In this document: positions 22,887-32,463 of the stretch, one piece after another
How the letters are laid out: every line of letters begins with the position of its first letter
How positions within the stretch are numbered: position 1 is the stretch's first letter
Notes under the pieces: generated by a model
Database searches by the model: none
Told to the model about the DNA's origin: nothing
What the model saw: only the letters and a program-made list of their open reading frames with translations
Translations under genes and position numbers: made by a program
Source: Staphylococcus xylosus NJ
Lineage (GTDB): Bacteria > Bacillota > Bacilli > Staphylococcales > Staphylococcaceae
Direction of reading: 5' to 3'
NCBI RefSeq assembly: GCF_000338275.1
Contig: NZ_ANMR01000001.1
Coordinates: 1 to 37,349, forward strand
Length of the DNA stretch: 37,349 bases

Positions 22887-24429
22887 GATAGACAAGTCGA
22901 CTGCTTTTAATGGAGTGGTCGTGCTTACTTTGGCTCTTATAGTTGTCAAAGTATTAAGTGCAATTTACCGTGTACCTTATCAAAATATTTTGGGTGATGA
23001 AGGGTTATATGCGTATCAACAAGTTTATCCGATTGTAGCGTTAGGTGTTATTTTAACGATGAATGCGATACCTAGTGCAGTTACCCAGATATTTGGTTCA
23101 GAAGGAAATCTTAAGCAGTACATTCATGTGATGATGCGTATACAACTCATAAGCACAGTCTTTTTCTTGATTTTACTACTTTGTGCAAAGTGGGTTGCAT
23201 TGTTAATGGGAGATGTTAATCTGACGCCTATGCTTAGAGCATCAAGTTTTAGCTTCTTGTTTATCGGTGTTTTGGGTGTGTTTAGAGGTTATTATCAAGC
23301 ACAGAGAAATATGAATGTGCCAGCTATTTCCCAGGTAATCGAGCAAATTGTACGTGTTGGTATTATCATTATGGCGATTATTTTATTTATGACACAGCAA
23401 TGGTCACTTTATGCCGCGGGAACATTAGCAATTATTGGTTCGGCATTTGGGTTTTTAGCATCGAGTCTCTTTCTTGTAATATGCAAACCATTTAAGCATT
23501 CACAAAATAAGACGTATGAATTAGCGCAAAAGCCATTTGCAGAGTGGCGCAAACTTGTCTTAGCTATACTTGTCTTTGCGGTGAGTCAACTTATTGTTAT
23601 TGTTTGGCAAGTAGTGGATAGTTTTACAGTACTTCACATGTTGCAAAGTACAGGTTTGAATTTTCAACGAGCGACTTCTCAAAAAGGTGTCTATGACCGT
23701 GGTGCATCATTTATTCAAATGGGATTAATCGTTACAACGACGTTTTGCTTTGTACTAATCCCTTTATTAACGGATGCAATAAAAGTTAAGAATAAGGTGC
23801 TTATTAATAGATATGCCAATGCCTCTGTTAAAATAACAATCTTGTTTAGCGTTTCGGCAGGTATTGGTTTAATTAATTTAATGCCTATTATGAATGGTGT
23901 ATTTTTTAAAAATGATAGCCAAACGATAACGCTAGCTGTATATATGTTAACCGTTATTTGTGTGTCACTCATAATGATGGATATTGCTCTATTACAAGTG
24001 AAAAATAAAGTGCGTCCTGTATTATTGGCATTTAGCGTGGGGGTCGTAAGTAAAACGATACTAAATATAGTATTGATACCGCAATTATTGATATTGGGCG
24101 GTAGTATAAGTACTGTAGTATCACTCATTTTATTTACAATTGTATTACACAAGCACGTATTAAAATATTATCTTTTTCAAAGTATGCGTAAATATGTGAT
24201 GAAGTTAATTGTTACCATGTTTATCCTTTCAGTAGCAGTTCAAATTACAATGTGGTTGATACCTGAACATGGACGGATAAGTGGCTTAATAGAATTACTA
24301 ATCGCAGCAGGTATTGGCGTCATAGTTATTGTTGTTGCTATTGTGCGCATCAACTTGTTAAGTTATAGAGAATTAAAGCATTTACCATTTGGAGATAAGT
24401 TATACCATATGAAGAGAGGGAAAAGATAA
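22876..24429 (+). CDS. MOP-superfamily polysaccharide/lipid flippase, YabM/SpoVB type
   Basis: A 517-residue integral membrane protein with about 12-14 hydrophobic segments and short loops, the pattern of the MATE/Wzx/MurJ superfamily. The conserved N terminus reads [28 protein letters not shown], with the arginine and glycine positions shared by SpoVB and MurJ-type flippases. Such proteins move lipid-linked saccharides across the membrane. Whether this one carries lipid II or another precursor is not visible, and staphylococci have another MurJ elsewhere. Its ATG lies inside the mfd end, 11 bases before the mfd stop, without a good ribosome-binding site, suggesting coupling. It overlaps mazG by one base. 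Confidence 0.87.
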   Translation: MKAKIDKSTAFNGVVVLTLALIVVKVLSAIYRVPYQNILGDEGLYAYQQVYPIVALGVILTMNAIPSAVTQIFGSEGNLKQYIHVMMRIQLISTVFFLILLLCAKWVALLMGDVNLTPMLRASSFSFLFIGVLGVFRGYYQAQRNMNVPAISQVIEQIVRVGIIIMAIILFMTQQWSLYAAGTLAIIGSAFGFLASSLFLVICKPFKHSQNKTYELAQKPFAEWRKLVLAILVFAVSQLIVIVWQVVDSFTVLHMLQSTGLNFQRATSQKGVYDRGASFIQMGLIVTTTFCFVLIPLLTDAIKVKNKVLINRYANASVKITILFSVSAGIGLINLMPIMNGVFFKNDSQTITLAVYMLTVICVSLIMMDIALLQVKNKVRPVLLAFSVGVVSKTILNIVLIPQLLILGGSISTVVSLILFTIVLHKHVLKYYLFQSMRKYVMKLIVTMFILSVAVQITMWLIPEHGRISGLIELLIAAGIGVIVIVVAIVRINLLSYRELKHLPFGDKLYHMKRGKR

Positions 24430-25622
24430 TGACAGGGAAGATAACAATCGTTGGATTAGGTAACTACGGAATCGATGATTTGCCATTAGGTATATACAAA
24501 TTTTTGAAAAATAAACCCATAATGTATACAAGAACTTTAGAGCACCCAGTAATTAAAGCCTTAACTGATGAAGGTATGAAATTCCATAGTTTTGACCATG
24601 TTTATGAAGAAAATCAAGCATTTGATGACGTCTATCAAACTATTGTGACGCAATTAATTGAAGCAGCACAACAAGATGATATCGTTTATACAGTACCTGG
24701 ACATCCTCGTGTAGCTGAAACGACAACTGTAAAATTAGAGGCATATGCACAGCGATATGACGATATACAAGTTGAAATATTAGGCGGTAAAAGCTTTATA
24801 GATGACGTGTTTGAAGCAGTAAAAGTAGACCCTAATGATGGTTTTACTTTGCTTGATGCTACATCGCTTACAAGGCAACAATTAAATATACGTACACACA
24901 CACTAATAACGCAAGTGTATAGTCCGATGACAGCTGGAGATTTAAAAGTGACATTGATGGAGCGATATGATGATGAACAACTCGTTTATATTGTAGATGG
25001 CGCTAGAAGTAGTGGAGCCAATGTTATTGAAACACCTTTGTATGAATTAGATCATCACGCTATGATATTCAGTAATGTAACAAGTGTATTTATTAAAAAA
25101 GTTGATGACGAAGCGACGTATTATAGTGATTTTTATTATGCGACGAGCATTATTGATCAACTGGTTGATAATGAAAATGGTTGCCCGTGGGATAAAGTAC
25201 AAACACACAACACATTAAAAAGGTATTTATTAGAGGAATCATTTGAGCTCTTTGAAGCCATAGATAACGAAGATGATTGGCATGTTATAGAAGAACTGGG
25301 TGATATACTATTACAAGTACTCTTGCATACAAGTATTGGTAAAAAAGAAGGCTTTTTTGATATAAATGAAGTAGTACAAAACTTAACGAGTAAGATGATA
25401 CACAGGCATCCACATATATTTGGTGAAGTACAAGCAGAGTCAGAAGAAGATTTAAAACATATATGGGCAAATGCCAAAGCTGAAGAAGGTAAAGTACAAC
25501 GTGTGAAATTCGAAAAAGTGTTTGCAGAGCATTTTATGAAGTTGTATGATATAACCAAAAATATGTCGTTAGACGAAGCTGCTTTAAAACAATTTTTAGA
25601 GCGAGGAGGAGATAAATCATGA
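24429..25622 (+). CDS. mazG: Tetrapyrrole-methylase-like / MazG nucleotide pyrophosphohydrolase fusion
   Basis: A two-domain protein of 397 residues (Bacillus YabN type). The N-terminal half (about 1-220) has the fold of tetrapyrrole methylases, with ITIVGLGNYGIDDLPLG and YTVPGHPRVAETT; its activity is unknown. The C-terminal half (about 240-397) is MazG: GCPWD near 251, the metal-binding LEESFELFEAI and EELGDILLQVL helices, and KMIHRHPHIFG. MazG proteins hydrolyse (d)NTPs, including damaged ones, to monophosphates. The start overlaps the flippase stop (TAATG) and the end overlaps the next gene (ATGA). Confidence 0.94.
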   Translation: MTGKITIVGLGNYGIDDLPLGIYKFLKNKPIMYTRTLEHPVIKALTDEGMKFHSFDHVYEENQAFDDVYQTIVTQLIEAAQQDDIVYTVPGHPRVAETTTVKLEAYAQRYDDIQVEILGGKSFIDDVFEAVKVDPNDGFTLLDATSLTRQQLNIRTHTLITQVYSPMTAGDLKVTLMERYDDEQLVYIVDGARSSGANVIETPLYELDHHAMIFSNVTSVFIKKVDDEATYYSDFYYATSIIDQLVDNENGCPWDKVQTHNTLKRYLLEESFELFEAIDNEDDWHVIEELGDILLQVLLHTSIGKKEGFFDINEVVQNLTSKMIHRHPHIFGEVQAESEEDLKHIWANAKAEEGKVQRVKFEKVFAEHFMKLYDITKNMSLDEAALKQFLERGGDKS

Positions 25623-25882
25623 GACTTGATAAATATCTTAAAGTATCAAGATTGGTAAAACGCCGTACATTAGCAAAAGAGATAAGCGATCAAGGAAGAA
25701 TTACAGTGAATGGTACAGTTGCTAAAGCTGGCACAGACGTTAAAGTTACAGACGAACTTGTAATTCGTTTTGGTCAAAAAATTATAACTATAAATGTGAC
25801 AGGTTTAAGCGAACATGCAACGAAAGAAAACGCTAAAGGCATGTATGAAATTGTAAAAGAAGAAAAAATTGGTGAATCATAA
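25619..25882 (+). CDS. yabO: S4-domain RNA-binding protein (Hsp15/RqcP family, YabO)
   Basis: A single S4 RNA-binding domain of 87 residues beginning MRLDKYLKVSRLVKRRTLAK, with ITVNGTVAKAG as the loop and strand. It is related to E. coli Hsp15. Bacillus YabO (RqcP) works with RqcH on stalled 50S subunits during C-terminal alanine tailing; assigning that role here is inference from family and position. ATGA overlap with mazG shows translational coupling, and GCGAGGAGG just upstream is the ribosome-binding site. divIC follows after 21 bases. Confidence 0.93.
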   Translation: MRLDKYLKVSRLVKRRTLAKEISDQGRITVNGTVAKAGTDVKVTDELVIRFGQKIITINVTGLSEHATKENAKGMYEIVKEEKIGES

Positions 25883-25903
25883 TAACAGAGGAGGTGACAA
25901 GCA

Positions 25904-26302
25904 TTGGGTAAAAAAGTAGAAAACATAGGTAATACATTTACTTCTTCAGAAAACAAGAAGAAACAGAAACAAAAAATGAGAAGACGCGTAGTTCGTAGAC
26001 GTATTACTTTATTTGGTGGTATTCTACTCGCTATTATCATTGTTTTATGTATAATGCTTGTCACTCAAAAGCAAAGTAATCAAGAAGATGCTGTAGAACG
26101 CCAACAAAAAGAACAAAAATATCAAAAACAACAAGATGAAGAACTCGCATTAAAAGAACAACTTAATAATCTTAATGATAAAAGTTATATAGAGAAAGTA
26201 GCGAGAGACGACTATTATTTAAGTAATGATGGAGAAGTGATTTTCAAGTTGCCAGGGGACAAGTCTGAATCCAAATCGAAATCCTCGAAAGAGGATAAAT
26301 AA
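25904..26302 (+). CDS. divIC: Cell division protein DivIC (FtsB-like)
   Basis: A bitopic division protein of 132 residues that forms a complex with DivIB and FtsL at the septum. A basic cytoplasmic N terminus (KKKQKQKMRRRVVRRR) is followed by one membrane segment (about 34-54). A glutamine- and glutamate-rich coiled coil (about 56-90) comes next, then the conserved SYIEKVARDDYYLSNDGEVIFKLP. The low-complexity Ser/Lys tail (SKSKSSKEDK) is short. The start is TTG, preceded by GAGGAGGTGA; no ATG is available in the same position. It is the last gene of the pth-to-divIC run. Confidence 0.94.
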   Translation: MGKKVENIGNTFTSSENKKKQKQKMRRRVVRRRITLFGGILLAIIIVLCIMLVTQKQSNQEDAVERQQKEQKYQKQQDEELALKEQLNNLNDKSYIEKVARDDYYLSNDGEVIFKLPGDKSESKSKSSKEDK

Positions 26303-26332
26303 TGAAAAAAATTTTTTTGCATCATAATACCA

Positions 26333-26361
26333 TTGTTAATTTATGCAAACAGGCATATAAT
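26333..26361 (+). promoter_or_regulatory. Promoter of the S1-domain gene
   Basis: TTGTTA (26333-26338), a 17-base spacer and TATAAT (26356-26361), in the 100-base gap after divIC. Confidence 0.65.
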
Positions 26362-26402
26362 AAGGTTAAAATCGAAACAAATCGGGAGGATTTATTTACA
26401 AT

Positions 26403-26801
26403 ATGTCAATCGAAGTAGGAAACAAGCTTAAAGGTAAAGTCACTGGGATTAAAAAGTTTGGCGCTTTTGTCGAACTTCCAGAAGGAAAGAGTGGCTTAGT
26501 TCACATAAGTGAAGTTGCAGATAATTACGTGGAAAATGTAGAAGACCACTTATCTGTTGGAGATGAAGTTGAAGTTAAAGTGCTTTCAATTGCTGATGAT
26601 GGAAAAATTAGTCTATCTATTAAAAAAGCAAAAGATCGTCCGCGTAGACCACAAAGTAAACCTAATCACAAACAACCTCAACCAAAAGGTGAAGACTTTG
26701 AAAAGAAATTAACAAATTTCTTGAAAGATAGTGAAGATAAATTAACTTCCATCAAACGTCAAACAGAATCTAGACGTGGCGGAAAAGGCGCAAGACGCTA
26801 A
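26403..26801 (+). CDS. yabR: S1-domain RNA-binding protein (YabR family)
   Basis: A 132-residue protein with one S1 OB-fold domain (about 4-74): GNKLKGKVTGIKKFGAFVEL, GLVHISEVADNYV and DEVEVKVLSI. The C-terminal part is basic, proline- and lysine-rich and ends RRGGKGARR, probably for RNA binding. It is related to Bacillus YabR and the GSP13/CvfD group, which associate with ribosomes and influence translation; its exact role here is unknown. GGGAGG lies 13 bases before the ATG, a slightly long spacing. It follows divIC as in Bacillus. Confidence 0.9.
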   Translation: MSIEVGNKLKGKVTGIKKFGAFVELPEGKSGLVHISEVADNYVENVEDHLSVGDEVEVKVLSIADDGKISLSIKKAKDRPRRPQSKPNHKQPQPKGEDFEKKLTNFLKDSEDKLTSIKRQTESRRGGKGARR

Positions 26802-26812
26802 AAATATATAAT

Positions 26813-26936
26813 GAGACTGTTCCGCAAATACCTAACTTGATTCATTGAGGACAAAGTGAAATCATTTATTCCAATATTAAGTTTGATCGTAACAATCTAA
26901 GACTGTTTTCTTACTTGAGGAAACAGTCTCTTTTTT
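26813..26936 (+). terminator. Terminator with two alternative left arms before tilS
   Basis: The right arm GGAAACAGTCTC (26919-26930) is followed by six T. It can pair locally with GACTGTTTTC (26901-26910), or over a long range with GAGACTGTTCC (26813-26823). The two left arms exclude each other. tilS begins 72 bases after the T run. Confidence 0.75.
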
Positions 26937-27008
26937 GTTAAAAATTAGAGCACTATCATTTTATGCTAGGGTGTCTAATGAATGTCTACAAGTAAGGAGG
27001 TGGTTTGC

Positions 27009-28292
27009 ATGGAAGTGAATACTGAAGGTTGGTCCTCGGATAACCACATCGTATTGGCTGTATCAACCGGCATAGATAGTATGGTGTTGTTGCACCAACT
27101 TATTACAAACTTGCAAGATACATACGCCCAATTGACCTGTTTGCATGTGAATCATAATATTAGACCAATTGCCAATGAAGAAGAATTATTTCTCAAGCAA
27201 TATTGTATTGACCATAACATTGCATTACATGTTAAACAATTGGATTTATCTGACATTGTTAAAAAAGGTAACAGTATCGAAAATGAGGCTAGACTTGAAC
27301 GTTATCGTTGGTTTGATTTAATGATGAAGAATTTAAATGCAGATGTACTACTCACAGCACATCATCAAGATGACCAGTTGGAAACCATTTTTTACAGGTT
27401 AATGACAGGCCGTTCTACTAGAAGTAGTCTGGGGATGTCTTATTTAACAACTCGAGGTTGCTACGATTTATGTAAACCGCTTTTGACAGCAACTAAAGTA
27501 GAAATTAGAAATTATCAACACGCCTACGATGTTCCTTTTTATGAAGATGCAACTAATGCAGAAAATCATTATGTAAGAAATGACATTCGAAACCGCATCT
27601 TACCTGAAATAGAGCAAAATAAACACTTAGAGACCAAGCAGTTATTGAAACTAAAAGAATGGCATGACGAACAACGATTAGTTATTGAGAGCGAGGCTAC
27701 CGCTTTTATAGAAAGTGCTGTTGAAGTTAATAATGCTCAATATCGTTTTTGTAGACAACAATTTTTACAACTGCGACATAGCGTGAAAATGACCGTATTA
27801 GATAAATTACTTGCTAATCTACCAATGCACGATTCTTTAACAGAAAAAACATATAATCAATGGTTTCAAATCATGGAGGAAAATATAGCGCAATCTACAT
27901 TATATACAACAGATAAATGGATAATTTACATCGCTTATGATAAATTTATAATAATGGCAAATGATGACGTGAAACTTTCTCCGGCTAAGATGAATCAATC
28001 AGGGACTTACAACTATAGTCACTATAGTATTGACATTAATAACGATCTTCCTGCATTTGAATTTCCACTAGTAGTTCGTACAAGAAACGATGGTGATAAA
28101 TTTGAATTAAATGGAATGAAAGGGCATAAAAAGGTTAGCAGATTGCTGATTGATAATAAAATTGAGCAACAAGAACGTGACCAAATGCCAATCATAGTTA
28201 ATGCTGATAATGAAATTATTGCTGTTGGAACATTATTTTTAAAAAGTAAATACAAAGACTTAATTTGTATACGAAATATGGGAGAGGAATGA
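27009..28292 (+). CDS. tilS: tRNA(Ile)-lysidine synthase
   Basis: Converts C34 of the CAU-anticodon tRNA(Ile) to lysidine, so that it reads AUA codons. The 427-residue protein has the N-type ATP pyrophosphatase loop as STGIDS (19-24; most homologues have SGGxDS), the LTAHHQDDQLET motif and NDIRNRILPE. A C-terminal TilS domain ends with KVSRLLIDNKI and DQMPIIVN. An in-frame ATG at 26982 lies before AAGGAGGTGG (26993-27002), so ATG 27009 is chosen. hpt starts four bases after the stop, so they are co-transcribed. Confidence 0.95.
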   Translation: MEVNTEGWSSDNHIVLAVSTGIDSMVLLHQLITNLQDTYAQLTCLHVNHNIRPIANEEELFLKQYCIDHNIALHVKQLDLSDIVKKGNSIENEARLERYRWFDLMMKNLNADVLLTAHHQDDQLETIFYRLMTGRSTRSSLGMSYLTTRGCYDLCKPLLTATKVEIRNYQHAYDVPFYEDATNAENHYVRNDIRNRILPEIEQNKHLETKQLLKLKEWHDEQRLVIESEATAFIESAVEVNNAQYRFCRQQFLQLRHSVKMTVLDKLLANLPMHDSLTEKTYNQWFQIMEENIAQSTLYTTDKWIIYIAYDKFIIMANDDVKLSPAKMNQSGTYNYSHYSIDINNDLPAFEFPLVVRTRNDGDKFELNGMKGHKKVSRLLIDNKIEQQERDQMPIIVNADNEIIAVGTLFLKSKYKDLICIRNMGEE

Positions 28293-28296
28293 AAAA

Positions 28297-28836
28297 ATGA
28301 GAGATGATTTAAAAGAAGTATTGTTATCAGAGGAAGATATTCATCAAATATGTAAAGATTTAGGTGAACAAATTACAGCAGCATACAAAGGGAAACCGCT
28401 TGTTTGTATCGGCATACTAAAAGGGTCAGTAATGTTTATGGCAGACTTAATTAAATATATTGATACACATTTAGCGATAGATTTTATGGATGTTTCAAGT
28501 TACCACGGAGGGACAGAATCTACAGGAGAGGTTCAAATTTTAAAAGATTTAAGTTCTTCAATTGAAAATAAAGACATCTTGATTATAGAAGATATCTTAG
28601 AAACTGGAACAACTTTAAAATCGATTACTGAATTACTAGAATCTCGACGTGTGAATTCGCTTGAAATCGTAACATTGCTTGATAAACCTAACCGTCGTAA
28701 AGCAAATATCGAAGCTAAATATGTTGGTAAGAAAATTCCTGATGAATTTGTGGTTGGCTATGGTTTGGACTACGCTGAAAACTATAGAAATCTACCTTAT
28801 ATCGGTACGCTTAAACCAGAAATTTATTCGAAATAA
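28297..28836 (+). CDS. hpt: Hypoxanthine-guanine phosphoribosyltransferase
   Basis: Salvages hypoxanthine and guanine using PRPP. The 179-residue type I phosphoribosyltransferase has the GILKGSVMFMADL loop, DVSSYHGGTES in the flexible active-site loop, the PRPP motif IIEDILETGTTL (about 97-108) and VVGYGLDYAENYRNLPYIG near the C terminus. GGAGAGGAA precedes the ATG, spanning the tilS stop. The order tilS-hpt-ftsH is the same as in Bacillus. Confidence 0.97.
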   Translation: MRDDLKEVLLSEEDIHQICKDLGEQITAAYKGKPLVCIGILKGSVMFMADLIKYIDTHLAIDFMDVSSYHGGTESTGEVQILKDLSSSIENKDILIIEDILETGTTLKSITELLESRRVNSLEIVTLLDKPNRRKANIEAKYVGKKIPDEFVVGYGLDYAENYRNLPYIGTLKPEIYSK

Positions 28837-29085
28837 GCAATACAATTTATCCAAATAGAAAATTATTATATAATATGAGTCTAAGTCGTTTTATGTAGGT
28901 AAATACAGTAGACCTTAATTAGATAAACTCTTGTAAGTATTGTATACATAAATTTATGGTGGCTTGTTAACATGTAATACATTTTAAATATAATTAAAAG
29001 TAAAGAAATAAAAATTAAAATAAAGCGTCTGAAATTGTAAACGTAGTACAAAAGTTGAAATACTAGCCTTGAACTTATGCATTAT

Positions 29086-29093
29086 GTTACAAT
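29086..29093 (+). promoter_or_regulatory. Probable ftsH promoter (-10)
   Basis: A TGTTACAAT extended -10 (hexamer 29088-29093) lies 39 bases before the ftsH start, with a weak -35. The rest of the 296-base gap after hpt is AT-rich, with another TATAAT at 28869-28874 and an imperfect inverted repeat (28937-28949 with ATGTAATAC at 28972-28980). I see no terminator for hpt, so readthrough into ftsH is likely. Confidence 0.45.
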
Positions 29094-29132
29094 TTTTGTT
29101 AGTTTTATTATTGAAGTAGGAGGAAACGACGC

Positions 29133-31199
29133 ATGCAGAAAGCCTTTCGTAACGTGCTAGTTATCGCAATCATTGGCGTTATTATTTTTGGTCTGTTTTC
29201 ATTTTTAAATGGAAATGGGAATATGCCAAAACAACTTACATATAACCAATTTGTGAAACAGCTAGAAAAGGGTGATTTGAAATCACTTGAAATACAGCCT
29301 GAACAAAATGTATATATGGTAAGTGGTAAAACAAAAAATGATGAAGACTATTCTTCAACAATTTTATATAACAACGATAAAGAGCTTGAAAAAATAACAA
29401 ATGCAGCACAAAAACAAGATGGATTAAAATTTACAGTTAAAGAAGAAGAAAAACAAAGTGTATTTGTAAGCATATTAACAACATTAATTCCTGTATTAAT
29501 TATTGCGTTATTATTTATTTTCTTCCTAAGCCAAGCGCAAGGTGGCGGAGGCGGAGGCGGTCGTATGATGAACTTTGGTAAATCTAAAGCTAAAATGTAC
29601 GACAGTCAGAAAAAACGTGTACGCTTCTCAGATGTAGCTGGTGCAGATGAGGAAAAACAAGAATTAATTGAAATTGTCGATTTCTTAAAAGACAATAAAC
29701 AATTTAAACAAATGGGCTCAAGAATACCTAAAGGGGTTCTATTAGTAGGTCCTCCTGGTACAGGTAAAACATTACTTGCACGTGCGGTTGCTGGCGAAGC
29801 TGGTACACCATTCTTCTCAATCAGTGGTTCTGACTTTGTTGAGATGTTTGTTGGTGTCGGTGCAAGCCGTGTACGTGATTTATTTGAAAATGCTAAGAAA
29901 AATGCGCCTTGTATTATTTTCATTGACGAAATTGATGCAGTTGGACGTCAACGTGGTGCTGGTGTCGGCGGTGGCCACGATGAACGTGAACAAACATTGA
30001 ATCAATTATTAGTTGAAATGGATGGATTTGGTGAAAACGAAGGCATCATTATGATAGCTGCTACTAACCGTCCTGACATTTTAGATCCAGCATTATTACG
30101 TCCGGGTCGTTTTGATAGACAAATTCAAGTAGGTCGTCCAGATGTTAAGGGACGTGAAGCGATACTACATGTTCATGCTAAGAACAAACCACTTGATGAA
30201 ACAGTTGACTTAAAAGCTGTTTCCCAAAGAACACCTGGTTTCTCTGGTGCCGATTTAGAAAATCTTCTTAACGAAGCATCATTAGTAGCAGTTCGTGAAG
30301 GTAAGAAGAAAATCGATATGCGTGATATAGAAGAAGCAACTGACCGCGTTATTGCAGGCCCTGCTAAGAAATCTCGTGTTATTTCTGATAAAGAACGTAA
30401 CATTGTAGCACATCACGAAGCGGGTCATACGATTATAGGTATGGTACTTGATGAAGCTGAAGTAGTTCACAAAGTTACTATTGTCCCTCGTGGACAAGCC
30501 GGTGGTTACGCAATGATGTTACCAAAACAAGATCGTTTCTTAATGACGGAACCTGAATTACTAGATAAAATTTGTGGCTTACTCGGTGGACGTGTTTCAG
30601 AAGATATTAACTTTAATGAAGTATCTACTGGTGCATCTAATGACTTTGAACGTGCAACGCAAATTGCACGTCAAATGGTTACTGAGTATGGTATGAGTAA
30701 AAAACTTGGTACGGTTCAATTCTCAAGTAGTAGTAATGGACAAGTGTTCTTAGGTAAAGACATGCAAGGTGATCCAGAATATTCAGGACAAATTGCTTAC
30801 GAAATTGATAAAGAAGTACAACGTATTATTAAAGAACAATATGAGCGTTGTAAAGATATCTTGTTAGAGCACAAAACTCAGTTGAATTTAATCGCTGAAT
30901 CATTATTAACAGAAGAGACGTTAGTTGCTGAACAGATACGTTCATTATTCTATGACGGTGTATTGCCTGAAGTCGATTACGATGGTGCAAAAGTTGTCGA
31001 AAACGAAGATAAAGATTTTGAAAAAGGTAAATACGGAAAATCATATGATGAAGTTCGTAAAGAGCAATCAGAAAAAGATAACGATGATGAACAAGAGCAA
31101 GAAGATAAAGACACAGAAGAGACAGGTCATGAACAATCACCAAATATTGATAAACCAAGCAATCCAAGTGATCCTAATGACCCAAGCAATCGAAACTAA
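29133..31199 (+). CDS. ftsH: ATP-dependent zinc metalloprotease FtsH
   Basis: A membrane-anchored AAA+ protease of 688 residues that degrades misfolded membrane and regulatory proteins. Two membrane segments (about 7-25 and 111-133) flank an extracytoplasmic domain and are followed by a glycine-rich linker. The AAA+ core has Walker A GPPGTGKT (206-213), Walker B IIFIDEID (261-268) and the second region of homology [20 protein letters not shown]. The zinc site is HEAGH (428-432). The C-terminal 60 residues are low-complexity, rich in Asp, Glu, Gln and Asn. TAGGAGGAAACG precedes the ATG. It is last in the tilS-hpt-ftsH group and ends at a terminator. Confidence 0.97.
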   Translation: MQKAFRNVLVIAIIGVIIFGLFSFLNGNGNMPKQLTYNQFVKQLEKGDLKSLEIQPEQNVYMVSGKTKNDEDYSSTILYNNDKELEKITNAAQKQDGLKFTVKEEEKQSVFVSILTTLIPVLIIALLFIFFLSQAQGGGGGGGRMMNFGKSKAKMYDSQKKRVRFSDVAGADEEKQELIEIVDFLKDNKQFKQMGSRIPKGVLLVGPPGTGKTLLARAVAGEAGTPFFSISGSDFVEMFVGVGASRVRDLFENAKKNAPCIIFIDEIDAVGRQRGAGVGGGHDEREQTLNQLLVEMDGFGENEGIIMIAATNRPDILDPALLRPGRFDRQIQVGRPDVKGREAILHVHAKNKPLDETVDLKAVSQRTPGFSGADLENLLNEASLVAVREGKKKIDMRDIEEATDRVIAGPAKKSRVISDKERNIVAHHEAGHTIIGMVLDEAEVVHKVTIVPRGQAGGYAMMLPKQDRFLMTEPELLDKICGLLGGRVSEDINFNEVSTGASNDFERATQIARQMVTEYGMSKKLGTVQFSSSSNGQVFLGKDMQGDPEYSGQIAYEIDKEVQRIIKEQYERCKDILLEHKTQLNLIAESLLTEETLVAEQIRSLFYDGVLPEVDYDGAKVVENEDKDFEKGKYGKSYDEVRKEQSEKDNDDEQEQEDKDTEETGHEQSPNIDKPSNPSDPNDPSNRN

Positions 31200-31210
31200 G
31201 AAATAAAACC

Positions 31211-31260
31211 AAGACTTCTTTCTGCTATCAACATGAATAGTAGAAAGAAGTCTTTTGTTT
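31211..31260 (+). terminator. ftsH terminator
   Basis: AAGACTTCTTTCT (31211-31223) pairs perfectly with AGAAAGAAGTCTT (31242-31254), with further inner pairs and a T-rich tail. Confidence 0.88.
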
Positions 31261-31435
31261 ATAGTTTAAATATCCATCTAAGCAATCGTTATTTAATGAC
31301 AAGTATGTAGTCAAACAAATAGTTAGTAATTTTCACCAAGAAATATTAAAATAAGTTGCGTTAATAGAAGAGAAATTGACAAAATAAGCCGATATATGAC
31401 AAAAATTAATTAAAAGTAAAGGAGCAATCTTAAAA

Positions 31436-32317
31436 ATGACTAATGATTATATAGTTAAAGCTTTAGCGTTTGGAGGGCAGATCCGTGCGTACAGTGCTTT
31501 GACAACTGAAAGCGTTCAGGAAGCACAGACAAGACATTATACTTGGCCAACTGCATCAGCTGCGCTTGGTCGTACAATGACAGCAACATTAATGATGGGT
31601 GCTATGTTGAAAGGTGAACAAAAATTAACAGTAACAGTAGATGGTCAAGGGCCAATAGGTAAAATTATTGCTGATGCTGATGCGAAAGGAAATGTAAGAG
31701 GTTATGTCACTAACCCTCAAACACATTTCCCATTAAACGAAAGTGGCAAATTAGATGTTAGCAGAGCAGTTGGAACAAATGGGTCATTAACTGTAGTTAA
31801 AGACGTAGGACTAAAAGATTATTTCTCGGGTTCAAGTCCGATAGTTTCAGGTGAGTTAGGTGACGATTTCACATACTATTTTGCTAAAAGTGAACAAGTT
31901 CCTTCATCGGTAGGTCTTGGTGTACTCGTTAACCCTGATAATTCAATTAAAGCATCAGGTGGATTTTTAATCCAAGTAATGCCAGGAGCAGAAGATGAAA
32001 CGATTAATCAATTAGAAAATGCCATTAATAATATGACTCCGGTATCTAAATTAATTGATCAAGGTTTATCACCAGAAGAACTTTTATTTGAAATTCTTGG
32101 CGAAGACAACGTACAAATACTAGAAAATCTTCCGGCACAATTTGAATGTAATTGTGGGCACGATAAATTCTTAAATGCGATTAAAGGTTTAGGAGAGGCA
32201 GAAATTCAAAATATGATCGATGTAGATCATGGTGCAGAAGCAGAATGTCATTTTTGTAGAAGTAAATACACGTATTCAGAAGAAGAATTACAGGAATTAT
32301 TAGAAAATATTAAGTAA
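31436..32317 (+). CDS. hslO: Redox-regulated chaperone Hsp33
   Basis: A 293-residue holdase chaperone switched on by oxidation. The N-terminal domain shows [15 protein letters not shown] and the conserved [17 protein letters not shown]. The redox switch near the C terminus has the four expected zinc cysteines as CNC (238, 240) and CHFC (271, 274), separated by 30 residues. AAAGGAGC precedes the ATG. It lies between ftsH and cysK, as in Bacillus (ftsH-coaX-hslO-yacD-cysK), but coaX and yacD are absent. Upstream are TTGACA (31376) and a 20-base-spaced direct repeat. Confidence 0.96.
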   Translation: MTNDYIVKALAFGGQIRAYSALTTESVQEAQTRHYTWPTASAALGRTMTATLMMGAMLKGEQKLTVTVDGQGPIGKIIADADAKGNVRGYVTNPQTHFPLNESGKLDVSRAVGTNGSLTVVKDVGLKDYFSGSSPIVSGELGDDFTYYFAKSEQVPSSVGLGVLVNPDNSIKASGGFLIQVMPGAEDETINQLENAINNMTPVSKLIDQGLSPEELLFEILGEDNVQILENLPAQFECNCGHDKFLNAIKGLGEAEIQNMIDVDHGAEAECHFCRSKYTYSEEELQELLENIK

Positions 32318-32373
32318 AAAGGGTAATATTGATATTGTAATGTCTTGGAATTTAAATAAATAATGTTTTATTG

Positions 32374-32401
32374 TTGTATTTACAGAAAAATCTGATAAAA
32401 T
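32374..32401 (+). promoter_or_regulatory. cysK promoter with upstream GGAATT word
   Basis: TTGTAT (32374-32379), a 16-base spacer and an extended TGATAAAAT -10 (hexamer 32396-32401). GGAATTTAA (32347-32355) lies upstream and resembles the GGAATT part of CymR operators. Control by CymR is inference. Confidence 0.45.
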
Positions 32402-32463
32402 AAAAGTATATCCGAGAGAAAAAGTAGGGTTTGGAAACTTTTTAACGAAAAGGAGCAATACTT

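Noticed and set aside
23715..24152. 145-codon reverse-strand ORF inside the flippase gene
   Set aside because: Shadow of a hydrophobic protein-coding frame; no family resemblance and no start signals, and all true genes here are on the + strand.
25157..25558. 133-codon reverse-strand ORF inside mazG
   Set aside because: Opposite the conserved MazG domain; Ser/Cys-rich translation typical of an antisense shadow.
30925..31206. 93-codon + strand ORF in another frame at the ftsH end
   Set aside because: Arises from the low-complexity acidic tail read out of frame; no ribosome-binding site.
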